Origin: a virus
IMG/VR virus record: IMGVR_UViG_3300018080_000437
Span: 1 to 31,107 of that record
DNA length: 31,107 nt
Reading direction: 5' to 3' (one strand)
Shown: positions 1 to 8,047 of the stretch, one piece after another
How positions within the stretch are numbered: the stretch's first letter is position 1
How the letters are laid out: each line of letters begins with the position of its first letter
Made by a program: the position numbers and the translations under genes
The notes under the pieces: model-generated
Told to the model about the DNA's origin: nothing
The model's database searches: none
Seen by the model: only the letters and a program-made list of their open reading frames with translations

Positions 1-132
1 CCGCAATGGGGCGCGATGCTTAACCAGGCCGGGTCGGCAGCCGGGGCCATGGTAGACCAGGCCATACCGGTGGACAAGCAGGTCACCCGGGAGGAGTTCG
101 AAAAGGCCGTCAAGAAATACCGCGGAAAATAA
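1..132 (+). CDS. C-terminal end of an unidentified phage protein (partial)
   Basis: Reading frame 1 is open from the first base and stops with TAA at 130-132, giving the last 43 residues of a protein whose start is outside the window. The tail is alanine-rich, then charged and probably helical (TREEFEKAVKKYRGK at the end). It sits 29 bases ahead of the sheath gene, where Mu-type phages carry small head-tail completion proteins. I do not recognise the family; the fragment is too short to assign a role. Confidence 0.6.
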   Translation, partial: PQWGAMLNQAGSAAGAMVDQAIPVDKQVTREEFEKAVKKYRGK

Positions 133-161
133 ATTATTAATTTTTTAAAGGAGACTGAGCA

Positions 162-1610
162 ATGCAAGACAACAAACCGACCCTGCCGAATGCTTACGTC
201 AACATAAACAACCGGAACCTGGGCCTGTCCCCGGGCCTGGTTACGGGCATTATGGCATTTACGGGCGTCTGCCAGGAGGGCGCCGCGGCATTCGACGCGA
301 TCGTCAGCCTTAACAAGAGCGACGTGGCCGCACAGATCGGATACGGGGAGCTGGCCGATGAGCTGCTGGACTTTTTCGACGCCGGCGGCCGGAAAGCGAT
401 CGCCGTACCCCTGGACATCACCACGGAGGCCACCGGTACCGGGGCCATGACCCCTACCAGGATAGGGAGCAGCACCGGGACCATCGCCCTGGACAAGGTG
501 AGCGGGAAAAAGATATCGATCGGGGCCAAGGTCCAGATCGAGATCACCAGCACGGAAACCACCACGGCCGGCAAGGCCAAGTTCAAGTACAGCCTGGACG
601 GCGGCGTGAATTTCTCCCCGGAGATTTACGTGCCGGCAACCACCTATGAAATACCCGGGACCAACATGGAGCTGACCTTCACGGCCGGCGCCGGCGCGAC
701 GTATTGGGAGGACGGGGACCTGTTCGACAGCACGATCGTCAAACCGGAGGCCAGCACCGGGGACATAGAGGACGCCGCGGACGCGATCATCGCCAGCGAT
801 TACCAGATCGACGCGATGGTGATCGTCCCGGATTGCAGCCCGGCCCTGGGGACCAGCCTGCAGACCAAGATCAAGGCCGCGGAGGGCAAGCCGGACTTCC
901 GGTACGCGTATTGCATGGTCCACGCGGATCTGGCCGCCAGCGACATGAGCGACCTTATGACCCTTTACAACGCGCTCCGGGCCACGGTGGAGAACGACCG
1001 GATGCAGGTAGTGGGCGCGGAGGCCGTGATGCGGCGGGTTAACCACGGAGGCGCGGAGATCGAAAAGACCTGCATCGGCATAATTGCCGGCAGGCGGTCC
1101 GCCCTGGACCCGCAAAACGACCTGGGCCGGTTCGATGCCGGCGCCCTGGCCAACGTTCTGCGGCTGCGGGAGAACATGACCGAAACGCTAACGGAGGACC
1201 TGGACGCGATCCGGGTGGTCACGATCCGGCAGTTCAAGGGCGTGGCCGGTTTCCGGCCTACCAACGGCTGGATGACCGACCCGTTCTCGGACATTAAAAA
1301 GGACGCGTGGCGGGTGGTCCTGGATGACGCCAGCCATATCGCCCGGATCACCGCCCTGGGCCGGCTTAAAAACGAGGTCAACCCGGCGGATATCGAGGGC
1401 AGCACCACCGCGCTGAAAAACGATATCCAGAACGCCCTCGGCACGGAGATCGTGGGCAAGGGCCGGGCGGTTTCGGTTATCGTGGATATCCCGAATGACC
1501 AGGACATCATGACCACGGAAACCCTGCTGGTCGATCTCCAGCTGCTGCCCTACGGCCACATGAGCTGGATCGGAATCACCGTGGCCATTACCAACCCGGC
1601 AACGGCATAA
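162..1610 (+). CDS. Phage tail sheath protein
   Basis: This 482-residue protein is the likely contractile sheath, which polymerises around the tail tube and shortens to drive it through the host envelope. The C-terminal third (about 340-480) has the sheath-type signature: a motif RQFKGVAGFRPTNGWM, then DDASHIARITALGRLKNEVNP and a terminal beta-rich segment. The N-terminal part (LPNAYVNI, PGLVTGIMAFTG) resembles DUF2586/Mu gpL-like sheaths. A middle insert (about 90-210), rich in Thr and Gly, probably forms a surface domain. The SD is AAAGGAG about 9 bases upstream of ATG. The downstream order tube-chaperone-tape measure supports the call. Length is typical for compact sheaths. The family name rests on motif memory; the role rests on motif plus gene order. 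Confidence 0.85.
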   Translation: MQDNKPTLPNAYVNINNRNLGLSPGLVTGIMAFTGVCQEGAAAFDAIVSLNKSDVAAQIGYGELADELLDFFDAGGRKAIAVPLDITTEATGTGAMTPTRIGSSTGTIALDKVSGKKISIGAKVQIEITSTETTTAGKAKFKYSLDGGVNFSPEIYVPATTYEIPGTNMELTFTAGAGATYWEDGDLFDSTIVKPEASTGDIEDAADAIIASDYQIDAMVIVPDCSPALGTSLQTKIKAAEGKPDFRYAYCMVHADLAASDMSDLMTLYNALRATVENDRMQVVGAEAVMRRVNHGGAEIEKTCIGIIAGRRSALDPQNDLGRFDAGALANVLRLRENMTETLTEDLDAIRVVTIRQFKGVAGFRPTNGWMTDPFSDIKKDAWRVVLDDASHIARITALGRLKNEVNPADIEGSTTALKNDIQNALGTEIVGKGRAVSVIVDIPNDQDIMTTETLLVDLQLLPYGHMSWIGITVAITNPATA

Positions 1611-1638
1611 AAATATTTAAAACCGGAGGAGATCGAAA

Positions 1639-2070
1639 ATGATAAACGGCAAGTCTTTTGATTGGGAGGACGTCGCGGTCGACGCGCCGTGGGGAATCGG
1701 CCTGCAGATCAAAAATATCAGTTACAAGAGCACCCGGCCGGCGGTACCTACCTACGGCCGCGGCACGGTACCCAGGGGATACGGCCGGCAGAACCTGGAG
1801 CAGGACGGTGCCATAGACCTCACCCATGAGGAGTTCCAAAAGCTGGCGATTTACGCGGCTACCCAGGGCGGGTTTAGCCGGATCAAACCTTTTCCCATCA
1901 CGGTGCGGTACAGCAACGATGACCAGCCGACCCAGGTCGACGTGCTGCCCAGCGTGTGCCTGGAGGAGGTAAGCGCCGAGGCAAACCAAGGGGACGAGGA
2001 GGTCGGGACCAAGAGCCTGACATTCAAGGTGATGGACCCGATCCTTTATAACGGCGTCCCGTTTGCGTAA
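1639..2070 (+). CDS. Probable tail tube protein
   Basis: This 143-residue protein directly follows the sheath and precedes the chaperone, the usual place of the major tail tube protein. The sequence is predicted beta-rich, with DVAVDAPWG near the N-terminus and a basic YGRGTVPRGYGRQNLEQDGAIDL region where tube proteins often have loops, and it lacks signal peptide or membrane segments. A strong GGAGGAG SD lies 7 bases before ATG. Size fits a single-domain tube subunit that stacks in hexameric rings inside the sheath. I do not recognise a specific sequence family, so the function is mainly inferred from position. Confidence 0.7.
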   Translation: MINGKSFDWEDVAVDAPWGIGLQIKNISYKSTRPAVPTYGRGTVPRGYGRQNLEQDGAIDLTHEEFQKLAIYAATQGGFSRIKPFPITVRYSNDDQPTQVDVLPSVCLEEVSAEANQGDEEVGTKSLTFKVMDPILYNGVPFA

Positions 2071-2099
2071 TATTCACCATTTAACCGGAGGGGTTAAAA

Positions 2100-2462
2100 A
2101 TGGACGAGCAGTACCTCAACCACGTAACGGAGGAGGACATCACCGCGGCCAAGGACAAGCACGGTGATGAACCGCTCCAGCTGTTAGAATTCACGATGGA
2201 TGACGGCAAAATTTTTGAGGGGATATTTGCCGTACCAACCACCGCCTCATTCCAGCGGTATCTCCAGACCGTAAACGACGCCAAGCGGAAAAACGCGTCG
2301 ATCACGGCCAGCCAGACCTACGTCAAGGACAATATGGTGGCGCCGGCCTGGGACGATTTCTACGAGATGACCAAGGACCGGCCAGCCCTGCCCGTGATGA
2401 TCGCGAATGAGCTGGCCCAGGGCAAAGGACTGGTGCGGAATACCGAAAAAAAAATGCTTTAA
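2100..2462 (+). CDS. Tail assembly chaperone, short (G-like) form
   Basis: This 120-residue acidic protein lies between the tube and tape measure genes, where tailed phages encode the tail assembly chaperone that coats the tape measure protein before tube polymerisation. The SD is CCGGAGGGG before ATG. Near its 3' end is a run of nine A (2446-2454) just before the stop at 2460-2462. The -1 frame is open from there to 2671, ending immediately before the tape measure start. This is the lambda G/GT and P2 E/E' arrangement, so this ORF would be the abundant unshifted product. The N-terminal sequence itself (LQLLEFTMDDGKIFEGIFAV) is not distinctive; the call rests on position and the shift signal. 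Confidence 0.8.
   Translation: MDEQYLNHVTEEDITAAKDKHGDEPLQLLEFTMDDGKIFEGIFAVPTTASFQRYLQTVNDAKRKNASITASQTYVKDNMVAPAWDDFYEMTKDRPALPVMIANELAQGKGLVRNTEKKML
2446..2454 (+). promoter_or_regulatory. Candidate -1 ribosomal frameshift site (A AAA AAA)
   Basis: In the zero frame the codons here are GAA AAA AAA ATG CTT TAA. The heptamer A AAA AAA at 2447-2453 fits the X XXY YYZ slippery pattern, and a slip of one base leads into a frame open to 2671. The stop codon only three codons downstream and the position inside the chaperone gene both match known tail chaperone shift sites. I did not fold the downstream RNA for a stimulatory structure. Confidence 0.8.
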
Positions 2463-2671
2463 GCCGGGTCACCGTCGACATTTACGAGCAGCACTGGTTT
2501 ATTGAAAGGTACGCAGGGGCCGCCGTTCTTAAGGAGGCATTACATGCCAAGGACGGCGGCCTGCTTTATTCAATAGCGATTATGAAAGCCAGGAAAAACC
2601 GGGAATTCCATATCCAGGATATACGCGTCGGGACCCTGCAGGCAATAGGGGACGCGTTCAAAAAGAGATAA
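2453..2671 (+). CDS. Tail assembly chaperone, frameshift extension (T-like part of GT form)
   Basis: This is the -1 frame segment joined to the short chaperone after the A-run. After the slip, translation reads N-A-L-S-R-V-T-V and continues for 72 codons to TAA at 2669-2671. The fused product would be about 190 residues: 118 from the upstream frame and 72 from here. The segment has protein-like content (tryptophan and tyrosine spread out, helix-like KEALHAKDGGLLYSIAIMKARK) and no good start codon with SD of its own, as expected for a part made only by frameshifting. In lambda-like models the T part binds the tape measure and recruits tube subunits. The tape measure gene begins 4 bases later. 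Confidence 0.75.
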   Translation, partial: NALSRVTVDIYEQHWFIERYAGAAVLKEALHAKDGGLLYSIAIMKARKNREFHIQDIRVGTLQAIGDAFKKR

Positions 2672-2674
2672 GCG

Positions 2675-4744
2675 ATGCCAAAAAAGCGTGAGGCCGAATT
2701 TATAATCCGGGCCAGGAACCTGACCCGCCGCGCCCTCCGGGCCGTAGGCACGGACGTTAATAAGCTGGGCAAACAGGTCAAGCAATTTAATGCGATCGGC
2801 GGCCGGATCAAGGCCGTGGGCCAGCAGGTCAGCGCCGTCGGCCGGCAGATGACCATAGCCGCCGGGATAATGACCGCGGCCATAGCGCTGCCAACCAAGG
2901 CGGCCGCGGATTTTGAAACGGGCATGGCCCGGGTTTCCACCCTCCTGGATGGGGACCTAACCAGGACCACGGAAATGTACGGGGAAACCGTCAAGCAAAT
3001 GGCGGTGGACACGAACCAATCGGTCAAAATCCTAAACGACGCCTTATACCAAGCGGTATCCGCCGGCGTGGACGCCGGCGATGCAATGGAATTTATGGAC
3101 GTAGCGGCCAAGGCCGCGACCGGTGGGTTCACGGACGTCCGGACCGCGGTGGACGGTTTAACCACGGTCATGAATTCCTACCAGCTGGAAACCAAGGACG
3201 CGCTCCGGGTCGCGGACCAAATGAACATCGCCGTAAAATACGGCAAGACCACGTTCGGAGAATTATCCGGCAGCATAGGCCGGGCGGCAGCCATGGCCGC
3301 GAATTTCGGCGTGGCCAGCGGGGACCTGCTGTCGGCCGTGGCCGTGATGACCAAGGCCGGGATATCCACAGAGGAGGCCGTGACCGCCGCCAGGGCGCTC
3401 CTGGTTTCCATTTCAAAGCCATCGGATGACGCGGCGGCCGCCCTGGACGCCCTGCAGCGACATATCCCGGTAGCGGACCGGCTCCGGTTTTCCATTACCA
3501 GCCTGCAGGATCGCGGCTTTTTAAATTATTTCCAGACATTGATCCAATTAACCGGCGGCAGCGCGGAGGCCATGAACGCCCTGCTGGGTACCAACGTCCG
3601 GGCCGCGGCCGGCTTTTTTAACCTGGCCAACCAGGCGGAAATATTCACCACGGTAGCGGAGGAGATGAAAGCGGCCGGTACCGGGGCCAGCCTTACCTTG
3701 CGGAATTTTGAAACCGTGAGCGGTACCGCCGGCTTCCAGCTGGGGCAGCTGGGCAAGGAATTTAAAAACATTTTGATCGAGCTGGGCGCCGCGTTTATAC
3801 CGACCCTGCAGGACCTGGCGGCCTGGTTAAAACCGATTATCGCCAGCACGGTGGAATGGATAAAAGAGAACCGGCCGCTGATTACCACCCTGGGAAAAAT
3901 CGTGATGGCATTAACGGCCGTATTCGCGGTCGTGGGACCGGTCCTGGTAGCGGTCGGGACCCTGGCCGGCGCGGTGGGCGCCGTGGCGGCAGCCGGCCCG
4001 GCCCTGCTGGTGGTGGGCAAGGCCCTTTTAATTATCGTGGGCCTGGTGGCCGGATTGATGATCGTGTGGGAGCTTTTAAAATTAATCGTGGAGGGCATCG
4101 AGTGGGTCGTGAAATGGCTGGCCGGACCGGTTAATCCATACGAGGCCATGGGCGGAGGGCCGGCCAGGGAGATGACGGCGGAGGACGCGGAGGCCCTGGG
4201 GTTCGAATTCGAACCGATCGGAGAAACGGCCGTGGAGCCGGACATAAAGGTCGGCGCCGCGGAGGGTGACATATCGGATTTTTACACCAGCGCGGAGGCG
4301 GACATCACCGCGGTCCATAGGGAGGAGGAGAAAAAACGGACCAAGGCATCGGCCCTGGAGGTAGAGAAACGGCTGGCCAACCTTAAGGCGGCCGGGGCCA
4401 AGGCCAAGGGAGCCGCGGCCATTACCCTCACCCCGGAGCAATACCAAAAATTACAGGGCCGGTTCTGGCTGGGAGCATCGGAGCTGGCAGAATTCCTGGG
4501 CGCCCGGGGCGTGGCCAGGAAAGCAGCTGCACCAGGCCCGTCCAAGGTAGAGAGCAAGCGGGAGGTTAATATAGGGGAGATCAACGTACCGGCCATAGAC
4601 GATCCCCTGGCGCTGATGAACATCGATTTAAATATGCAGGTCATGGAGGCGGCCTACGGTTTCCACACCGCCGGGCAATCGTCGACATTCGTGACCGGAA
4701 TCCCGGAAAGGGAGCGCCAGCGCGGGGCCGGAGGAGAATGGTAA
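2675..4744 (+). CDS. Tail tape measure protein
   Basis: This 689-residue protein is the largest in the window and follows the chaperone. Residues about 75-270 match the PhageMin_Tail/TP901 type core (AADFETGMARVSTLL, VSAGVDAGDAMEFMD, GKTTFGELSGSIGRAAAMAANFG). A hydrophobic region at about 404-482 contains several membrane-like helices, common in tape measures that enter the host membrane during ejection. The C-terminal 200 residues are charged with helical segments. Tape measure length sets tail length; at roughly 0.15 nm per residue this would predict a tail near 100 nm. That figure is an estimate from the general rule, not measured. The upstream GATAAGCG gives only a weak SD, so translation may be coupled to the frameshifted chaperone that ends 3 bases earlier. 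Confidence 0.93.
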   Translation: MPKKREAEFIIRARNLTRRALRAVGTDVNKLGKQVKQFNAIGGRIKAVGQQVSAVGRQMTIAAGIMTAAIALPTKAAADFETGMARVSTLLDGDLTRTTEMYGETVKQMAVDTNQSVKILNDALYQAVSAGVDAGDAMEFMDVAAKAATGGFTDVRTAVDGLTTVMNSYQLETKDALRVADQMNIAVKYGKTTFGELSGSIGRAAAMAANFGVASGDLLSAVAVMTKAGISTEEAVTAARALLVSISKPSDDAAAALDALQRHIPVADRLRFSITSLQDRGFLNYFQTLIQLTGGSAEAMNALLGTNVRAAAGFFNLANQAEIFTTVAEEMKAAGTGASLTLRNFETVSGTAGFQLGQLGKEFKNILIELGAAFIPTLQDLAAWLKPIIASTVEWIKENRPLITTLGKIVMALTAVFAVVGPVLVAVGTLAGAVGAVAAAGPALLVVGKALLIIVGLVAGLMIVWELLKLIVEGIEWVVKWLAGPVNPYEAMGGGPAREMTAEDAEALGFEFEPIGETAVEPDIKVGAAEGDISDFYTSAEADITAVHREEEKKRTKASALEVEKRLANLKAAGAKAKGAAAITLTPEQYQKLQGRFWLGASELAEFLGARGVARKAAAPGPSKVESKREVNIGEINVPAIDDPLALMNIDLNMQVMEAAYGFHTAGQSSTFVTGIPERERQRGAGGEW

Positions 4745-4745
4745 A

Positions 4746-5612
4746 ATGGCAGTAATACCGATAATGACAGCGGCCGTGAGTTACATCAACCGGAAAGCGG
4801 ACGGGTTCTCCGGGGACGCCCTGGACCAAAACGCGTACCCCGCGGAGCTGGAAAAGGTCCCGGAGCTGCAGGACCGGCAATCGGCCTGGGGTTATGCCCG
4901 GGGTTATGTGCGGCCCCTGGTTCCGTTCGGCGGAATTTTGCCGCCGTTCGGACCGCCACAGCTGTCCAAGGAATACCGGCAGCTGCAGGAGGAGGCCCGG
5001 ATCACCGCGGAGCTGGCCAACTTGGACCGGTTCGTGGAGGACCAGGTTTATATCAACGGCCGGGTCCTGCCCGGGATATTCCAGGGCATGCGGCTATCGG
5101 GCGGGATCTACAGCGAACGGGTGACGGTCAAGGCCCGGCCGGACAAAAAAGTAAAAGGCAAGGTGGTCAAGCGGCACTTCCAGGTAGACAACGGGGACCG
5201 GCCGATATCCGGGAGCATTGCATTTTTATTGCTGGATGACGAATACAGCACGGCCAAGCGCAAGGCCCGGGAGTTCATCAGCATTATAACGGATTGGGAG
5301 GCCGGCCAGGTCGGGGACAAGGAAAAGATACCCCGCGTTTTTACCCTGGGGTCGAATTGGAACGGGGAGGACTGGAGCGGCCCGTATAATTTCACCAGGA
5401 TAAAAATCCGGGATTACAGCATGGAGGCTAACACCGGGGACCTGGAGGGCCAGCTTAATATCGAGTTCATGTTCGAACAATACGATGCCCTGGACAGCGA
5501 GGGCAAGCTAAAGAAACCCAAGACGCCGGTCGGCAGCGAGGGCGCCGAACCGACAGAAATGGAGGGCGCCCCGGTACTACCGCCGGGCGGTGATGAATTC
5601 GCGCCAGTATAA
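4746..5612 (+). CDS. Tail protein following tape measure (Mu gp43-position protein)
   Basis: This 288-residue protein starts 1 base after the tape measure stop. In Mu-like phages this position holds a protein linking the tape measure to the baseplate hub (Mu gp43/N). A beta-rich central part (about 100-265) contains YINGRVLPGIFQGMRLSG and a later stretch ending in LNIEFMFEQYDAL, consistent with a hub-associated or distal tail domain. The last 30 residues are proline- and glycine-rich and probably flexible. I do not recognise a named domain with confidence. GGAGAATGGTAAAATG, which overlaps the end of the tape measure gene, supplies the SD. The role in the tail-baseplate junction is inferred from position. 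Confidence 0.65.
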   Translation: MAVIPIMTAAVSYINRKADGFSGDALDQNAYPAELEKVPELQDRQSAWGYARGYVRPLVPFGGILPPFGPPQLSKEYRQLQEEARITAELANLDRFVEDQVYINGRVLPGIFQGMRLSGGIYSERVTVKARPDKKVKGKVVKRHFQVDNGDRPISGSIAFLLLDDEYSTAKRKAREFISIITDWEAGQVGDKEKIPRVFTLGSNWNGEDWSGPYNFTRIKIRDYSMEANTGDLEGQLNIEFMFEQYDALDSEGKLKKPKTPVGSEGAEPTEMEGAPVLPPGGDEFAPV

Positions 5613-5712
5613 AAACCGGCCGCGGTTCTTGATGGTTGGTGTTTTCCGGTACACAACCCGGGACCCTTTCGGTGCCAAATATAGAACCCGGCCACCTTTA
5701 AAAAAGACATGA
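5593..5712 (+). CDS. Small 39-residue ORF between tail genes, translationally coupled
   Basis: ATG at 5593 opens a 39-codon frame that overlaps the last 20 bases of the upstream gene and ends TGA at 5710-5712, sharing ATGA with the start of the hub gene. It fills what would otherwise be a 96-base gap in a region where genes nearly touch. The product is basic and contains VGVFRYTTRDPFGAKYRTRP. It sits where many phages carry a tiny tail protein X before the hub gene, but it has no clear LysM repeat. The hub gene has no SD of its own, so translation through this ORF would explain its expression. The function is unknown; coding status is inferred from layout. Confidence 0.5.
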   Translation: MNSRQYKNRPRFLMVGVFRYTTRDPFGAKYRTRPPLKKT

Positions 5713-6440
5713 TAAAAAAAGTAACCACCAGCCGGGCCGGTACCCAGGAGGGGACCAACGTCCCGGCTTTCCTTATTAGGGACAGCATCAATTTTAATAA
5801 TTCCGGGGAGGTCTGGATTAACAACCCGAACGGAACCCTGGACGGGAAATACCAGGTAGATGATGAGATCACCGTCGAGATAGGGGAAATTTTAAGCGGC
5901 GCGGAGGAGTTAGATATTATTTTTAAGGGACTTATAGCGGACGTGGATGAGGACGATCGGACCCGCCTGGTCGTGGCCGGGTTCGGCCGGACCCTGCAGC
6001 GAACGCAATACAAAAAGACCTACCACCTAATAGACGCGCCGAAAATTATCCGGGATCTGCTGGACCCGACCGGGATCGATTACGAAACCGGGACCCTGCC
6101 AACGGACCGGAGGCATACCCACATATGCCCGAACGGCAGCATATGGAAAGAGCTGAACCGGCTAAACGAGGCATGGAACCTGCAGCTGGTCCCGTATTTT
6201 AACCGCCGCGGCGTTTTGATTTTAAAGACCCGGGAGGAGGCGGCCATAGACACGGACATAGAATATAACAGCGGGGAATTTAAAAATTTTCAAGACCACC
6301 TGCTGACCCTGCCCCTGGACCAGGAGATCGAGGCAATGATGAAAATAAAAATCCTGGGGCAGGAATACAGAGTAACCGAACACCAGATGAGGCACGATGA
6401 GCGCCGATCTACCAGCACTATCGTCACTGCAAAAATTTGA
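5709..6440 (+). CDS. Baseplate hub protein (gpD / Mu gp44-like)
   Basis: This 243-residue protein looks like a short form of the gp27/gpD hub family, the trimeric ring joining tube and spike. Early beta-rich segments (GEVWINNPNGTLDGKYQVDDEITVEI is one continuous stretch around residues 33-58) are followed by LVVAGFGRTLQ, an insertion YHLIDAPKIIRDLL and SIWKELNRLNEAWNLQLV, a pattern typical of gpD proteins. It overlaps the spike gene by 44 bases and is preceded by an ATGA overlap with the 39-codon ORF. It is shorter than many hub proteins (often 320-400 residues), lacking an obvious C-terminal domain, which the next ORF may supply. Confidence 0.75.
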   Translation: MIKKVTTSRAGTQEGTNVPAFLIRDSINFNNSGEVWINNPNGTLDGKYQVDDEITVEIGEILSGAEELDIIFKGLIADVDEDDRTRLVVAGFGRTLQRTQYKKTYHLIDAPKIIRDLLDPTGIDYETGTLPTDRRHTHICPNGSIWKELNRLNEAWNLQLVPYFNRRGVLILKTREEAAIDTDIEYNSGEFKNFQDHLLTLPLDQEIEAMMKIKILGQEYRVTEHQMRHDERRSTSTIVTAKI

Positions 6441-6948
6441 ACAGCTGATATGGAACGCGGTGGCCAAGCTGCTGCCCGGGACCGTGGGCAGTTTTGGCAC
6501 GTTCATATTTGCCAGGATCAACAAGGTGAATACGCCCTGGGGAAAATGCGATGAGCGCGGCAAGGGATACAGCTGCGACATACAGCCGCTGCTGGCCAAC
6601 CTGGAGGAGGACCCGAACGTGGAGGAGATAAAGGACGTGCCGATCGACCCCTCGCTATTCGGCGCCAGCATTGCCGTGACCGGGACCCCGGTGGAGGGGA
6701 TGATCGCCCGGGTCGGGTTCATGTACCGGAATCCGGGATACCCTTTTATTTTATCGATCACCGCGGAGGGTGACAGTTTCCCGGGCCAGGGACCGCCGCA
6801 GCACCCGGGCCAGGTCCCGGGAGAAACCCTGGCGGAGATGCTGGTGAGGCATACGCACCTATCGACCGGACCCGGGGCGCCTACCACGAACACGCAAGCA
6901 ACGGTACCGCCAGGCGGACCAATTATAAAACCGGACCTGCAGAGGTAA
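6397..6948 (+). CDS. Baseplate spike / assembly protein V-like (Mu gp45-like)
   Basis: This 183-residue protein follows the hub gene and has the layout of a central spike: a probable OB-fold in the first two thirds (TFIFARINKVNT, ASIAVTGTPVEGMIARVGFMYRNPGYPFILSI is one strand-rich stretch around 91-122) and a Gly/Pro-rich C-terminus. Near residue 151 it has HTH followed by LSTGPGAP, like the HxH iron-binding tips of gpV-type spikes. The trimer would pierce the outer envelope during contraction. It begins inside the hub gene (44-base overlap), at an ATG preceded by GATGAG only, so start choice is less certain; ATG at 6397 keeps the whole domain. Confidence 0.75.
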   Translation: MSADLPALSSLQKFEQLIWNAVAKLLPGTVGSFGTFIFARINKVNTPWGKCDERGKGYSCDIQPLLANLEEDPNVEEIKDVPIDPSLFGASIAVTGTPVEGMIARVGFMYRNPGYPFILSITAEGDSFPGQGPPQHPGQVPGETLAEMLVRHTHLSTGPGAPTTNTQATVPPGGPIIKPDLQR

Positions 6949-6950
6949 CC

Positions 6951-7274
6951 ATGGCATTAATAGACAGCGGACAATTGACGGCCCTGGCGGAGGACATCGT
7001 ACCGCCCCTGCCGGCAGACCCTACCCAGGAGCAAATAGACGGGCGCCAGGCGGCCGTGGATAATACCAAGGAGCTGTGCCAGAAAATAATGCAGTACTTG
7101 ATTGACCACCTGGAAATCCTGGGCGTGAGCGTGGGGACCGGGACCCTGCTGACCCCGCCGCCGATCGTCACGCCGGCCGATGGCGGAGTTACATTATTTG
7201 GATCGACCCTGGTACCGCAGATCAACGGCAAGAGCATAACCCAGGACAACCCGGGGACAGGACTCATACAATGA
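6951..7274 (+). CDS. Unknown tail-region protein, 107 residues
   Basis: ATG is preceded by AGAGGTAACC, a fair SD. The N-terminal 60 residues look helical (TQEQIDGRQAAVDNTKEL, then MQYLIDHLEILG), and the C-terminal part is glycine- and threonine-rich (GVSVGTGTLLTPPPIVTP), perhaps a beta-structured tail. It lies between the spike and accessory structural proteins and its stop overlaps the next start (ATGA at 7271-7274), so it is probably co-translated with the next ORF. I do not recognise the family. A structural or baseplate accessory role is plausible only from position. Confidence 0.6.
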   Translation: MALIDSGQLTALAEDIVPPLPADPTQEQIDGRQAAVDNTKELCQKIMQYLIDHLEILGVSVGTGTLLTPPPIVTPADGGVTLFGSTLVPQINGKSITQDNPGTGLIQ

Positions 7275-7450
7275 GCGTGGACCAGCTGCCAGGCCAGGTA
7301 ACCGGCGGGATCGTGACCCTGGGAACCGAAACGCCGCCCCGGGTAACCGGCTGCGTAATTAACAAAGCGACACCACCGGCAATCCAGGGAGGCATGGTCC
7401 AGGAGGCCCTGCCGCCGGCGCCGGAGGGGACTCACATAGAGCAACCATAG
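7271..7450 (+). CDS. Small 59-residue protein, tail region
   Basis: ATG at 7271 overlaps the preceding stop as ATGA and the frame runs 59 codons to TAG at 7448-7450. The SD and start of the next gene follow at once (CGGAGGAGAAATG), so the ORF exactly fills the interval. The sequence is Pro/Gly/Thr-rich (GGIVTLGTETPPRVTG, later LPPAPEGTHIEQP), low in predicted helix, without membrane segments. The function is unknown. Support for coding is its exact fit and ATGA coupling; composition alone is not decisive. Confidence 0.5.
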   Translation: MSVDQLPGQVTGGIVTLGTETPPRVTGCVINKATPPAIQGGMVQEALPPAPEGTHIEQP

Positions 7451-7460
7451 CGGAGGAGAA

Positions 7461-8045
7461 ATGGATAATATTTTATTTTGGGACGTCTCTCCGGACACCA
7501 CCGTGACCGAATACGATATCGGCCGGGCCGTGGACCCGGGAGGCCAGGTCATGCCGCCGCCCGGGACATTTTCAATAATTGATACCGTGACCGGCCGGCT
7601 TAACAATACGTACACGGACACCGGCGGGACGGCCACCAGCTGGTACCGGGTCCGGGCCGTCAGCCCGGCAGGGGACGGGGAATGGAGCGTACCGTTCCGG
7701 GCCTGGGAGATCGCGGCCGCGGACACCTGCGTGGTATTCGGCGTTTTATTCGGCACGGACGGCAAGCCGGCGGAGGACGCGGAGGTATTGATCGCGGCCA
7801 GCAAGGGCAGCCTTTACATAACCGGCCAGCAATTCCAGATCGGGATGCTGAACGCCATGCCGATCCGGACCAACGAGAACGGGCAATGGGCCGCGGTCAT
7901 GGTCCGGACCAGCAAGATGACCCCGTCCGGTTCGCATTATGTCTTTGAATTCCGGGACAGCCAGGGCCGGCCCCTGCAGGACCCCGGGAAAAAGACCGTG
8001 CCGGACCAGGAGAGCGCGAATTATAACCAGCTGCCGGCAGTTTAA
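7461..8045 (+). CDS. Fibronectin type III-like virion accessory protein
   Basis: This 194-residue protein begins with a segment like a fibronectin type III domain (about 1-85): LFWDVSPDTTVTEYDIGRAV, then TSWYRVRAVSPAGDGEWS, which carries the YRVRAV strand and the closing Ser/Pro pattern. The second half (about 88-180) resembles a carboxypeptidase-regulatory-like beta-sandwich (GVLFGTDGKPAEDAEVLI, TNENGQWAAVMV). Such domains decorate phage virions and bind carbohydrate surfaces. The SD is CGGAGGAG 3 bases before ATG. It lies between the spike and a beta-helix protein, suggesting an adhesin or adaptor on the baseplate. Binding specificity cannot be read from sequence. Confidence 0.65.
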   Translation: MDNILFWDVSPDTTVTEYDIGRAVDPGGQVMPPPGTFSIIDTVTGRLNNTYTDTGGTATSWYRVRAVSPAGDGEWSVPFRAWEIAAADTCVVFGVLFGTDGKPAEDAEVLIAASKGSLYITGQQFQIGMLNAMPIRTNENGQWAAVMVRTSKMTPSGSHYVFEFRDSQGRPLQDPGKKTVPDQESANYNQLPAV

Positions 8046-8047
8046 AT

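Noticed and set aside
194-586. Minus-strand ORFs opposite the sheath and many other genes
   Set aside because: They lie fully opposite well-supported + strand genes, lack SD sites, and have the Arg/Pro/Ala-rich composition typical of antisense shadows in GC-rich DNA. No minus-strand gene is supported in the window.
704-1042. Plus-strand 112-codon ORF inside the sheath gene
   Set aside because: Its Gly/Arg/Gln/Asp-rich reading is an out-of-frame shadow of the sheath, with no SD.
2446-2454. Nine-A run in the chaperone gene as a sequencing error
   Set aside because: The shift would produce exactly the known chaperone fusion, and both frames are sensibly placed, so a programmed site is the better explanation, although an indel cannot be fully excluded.
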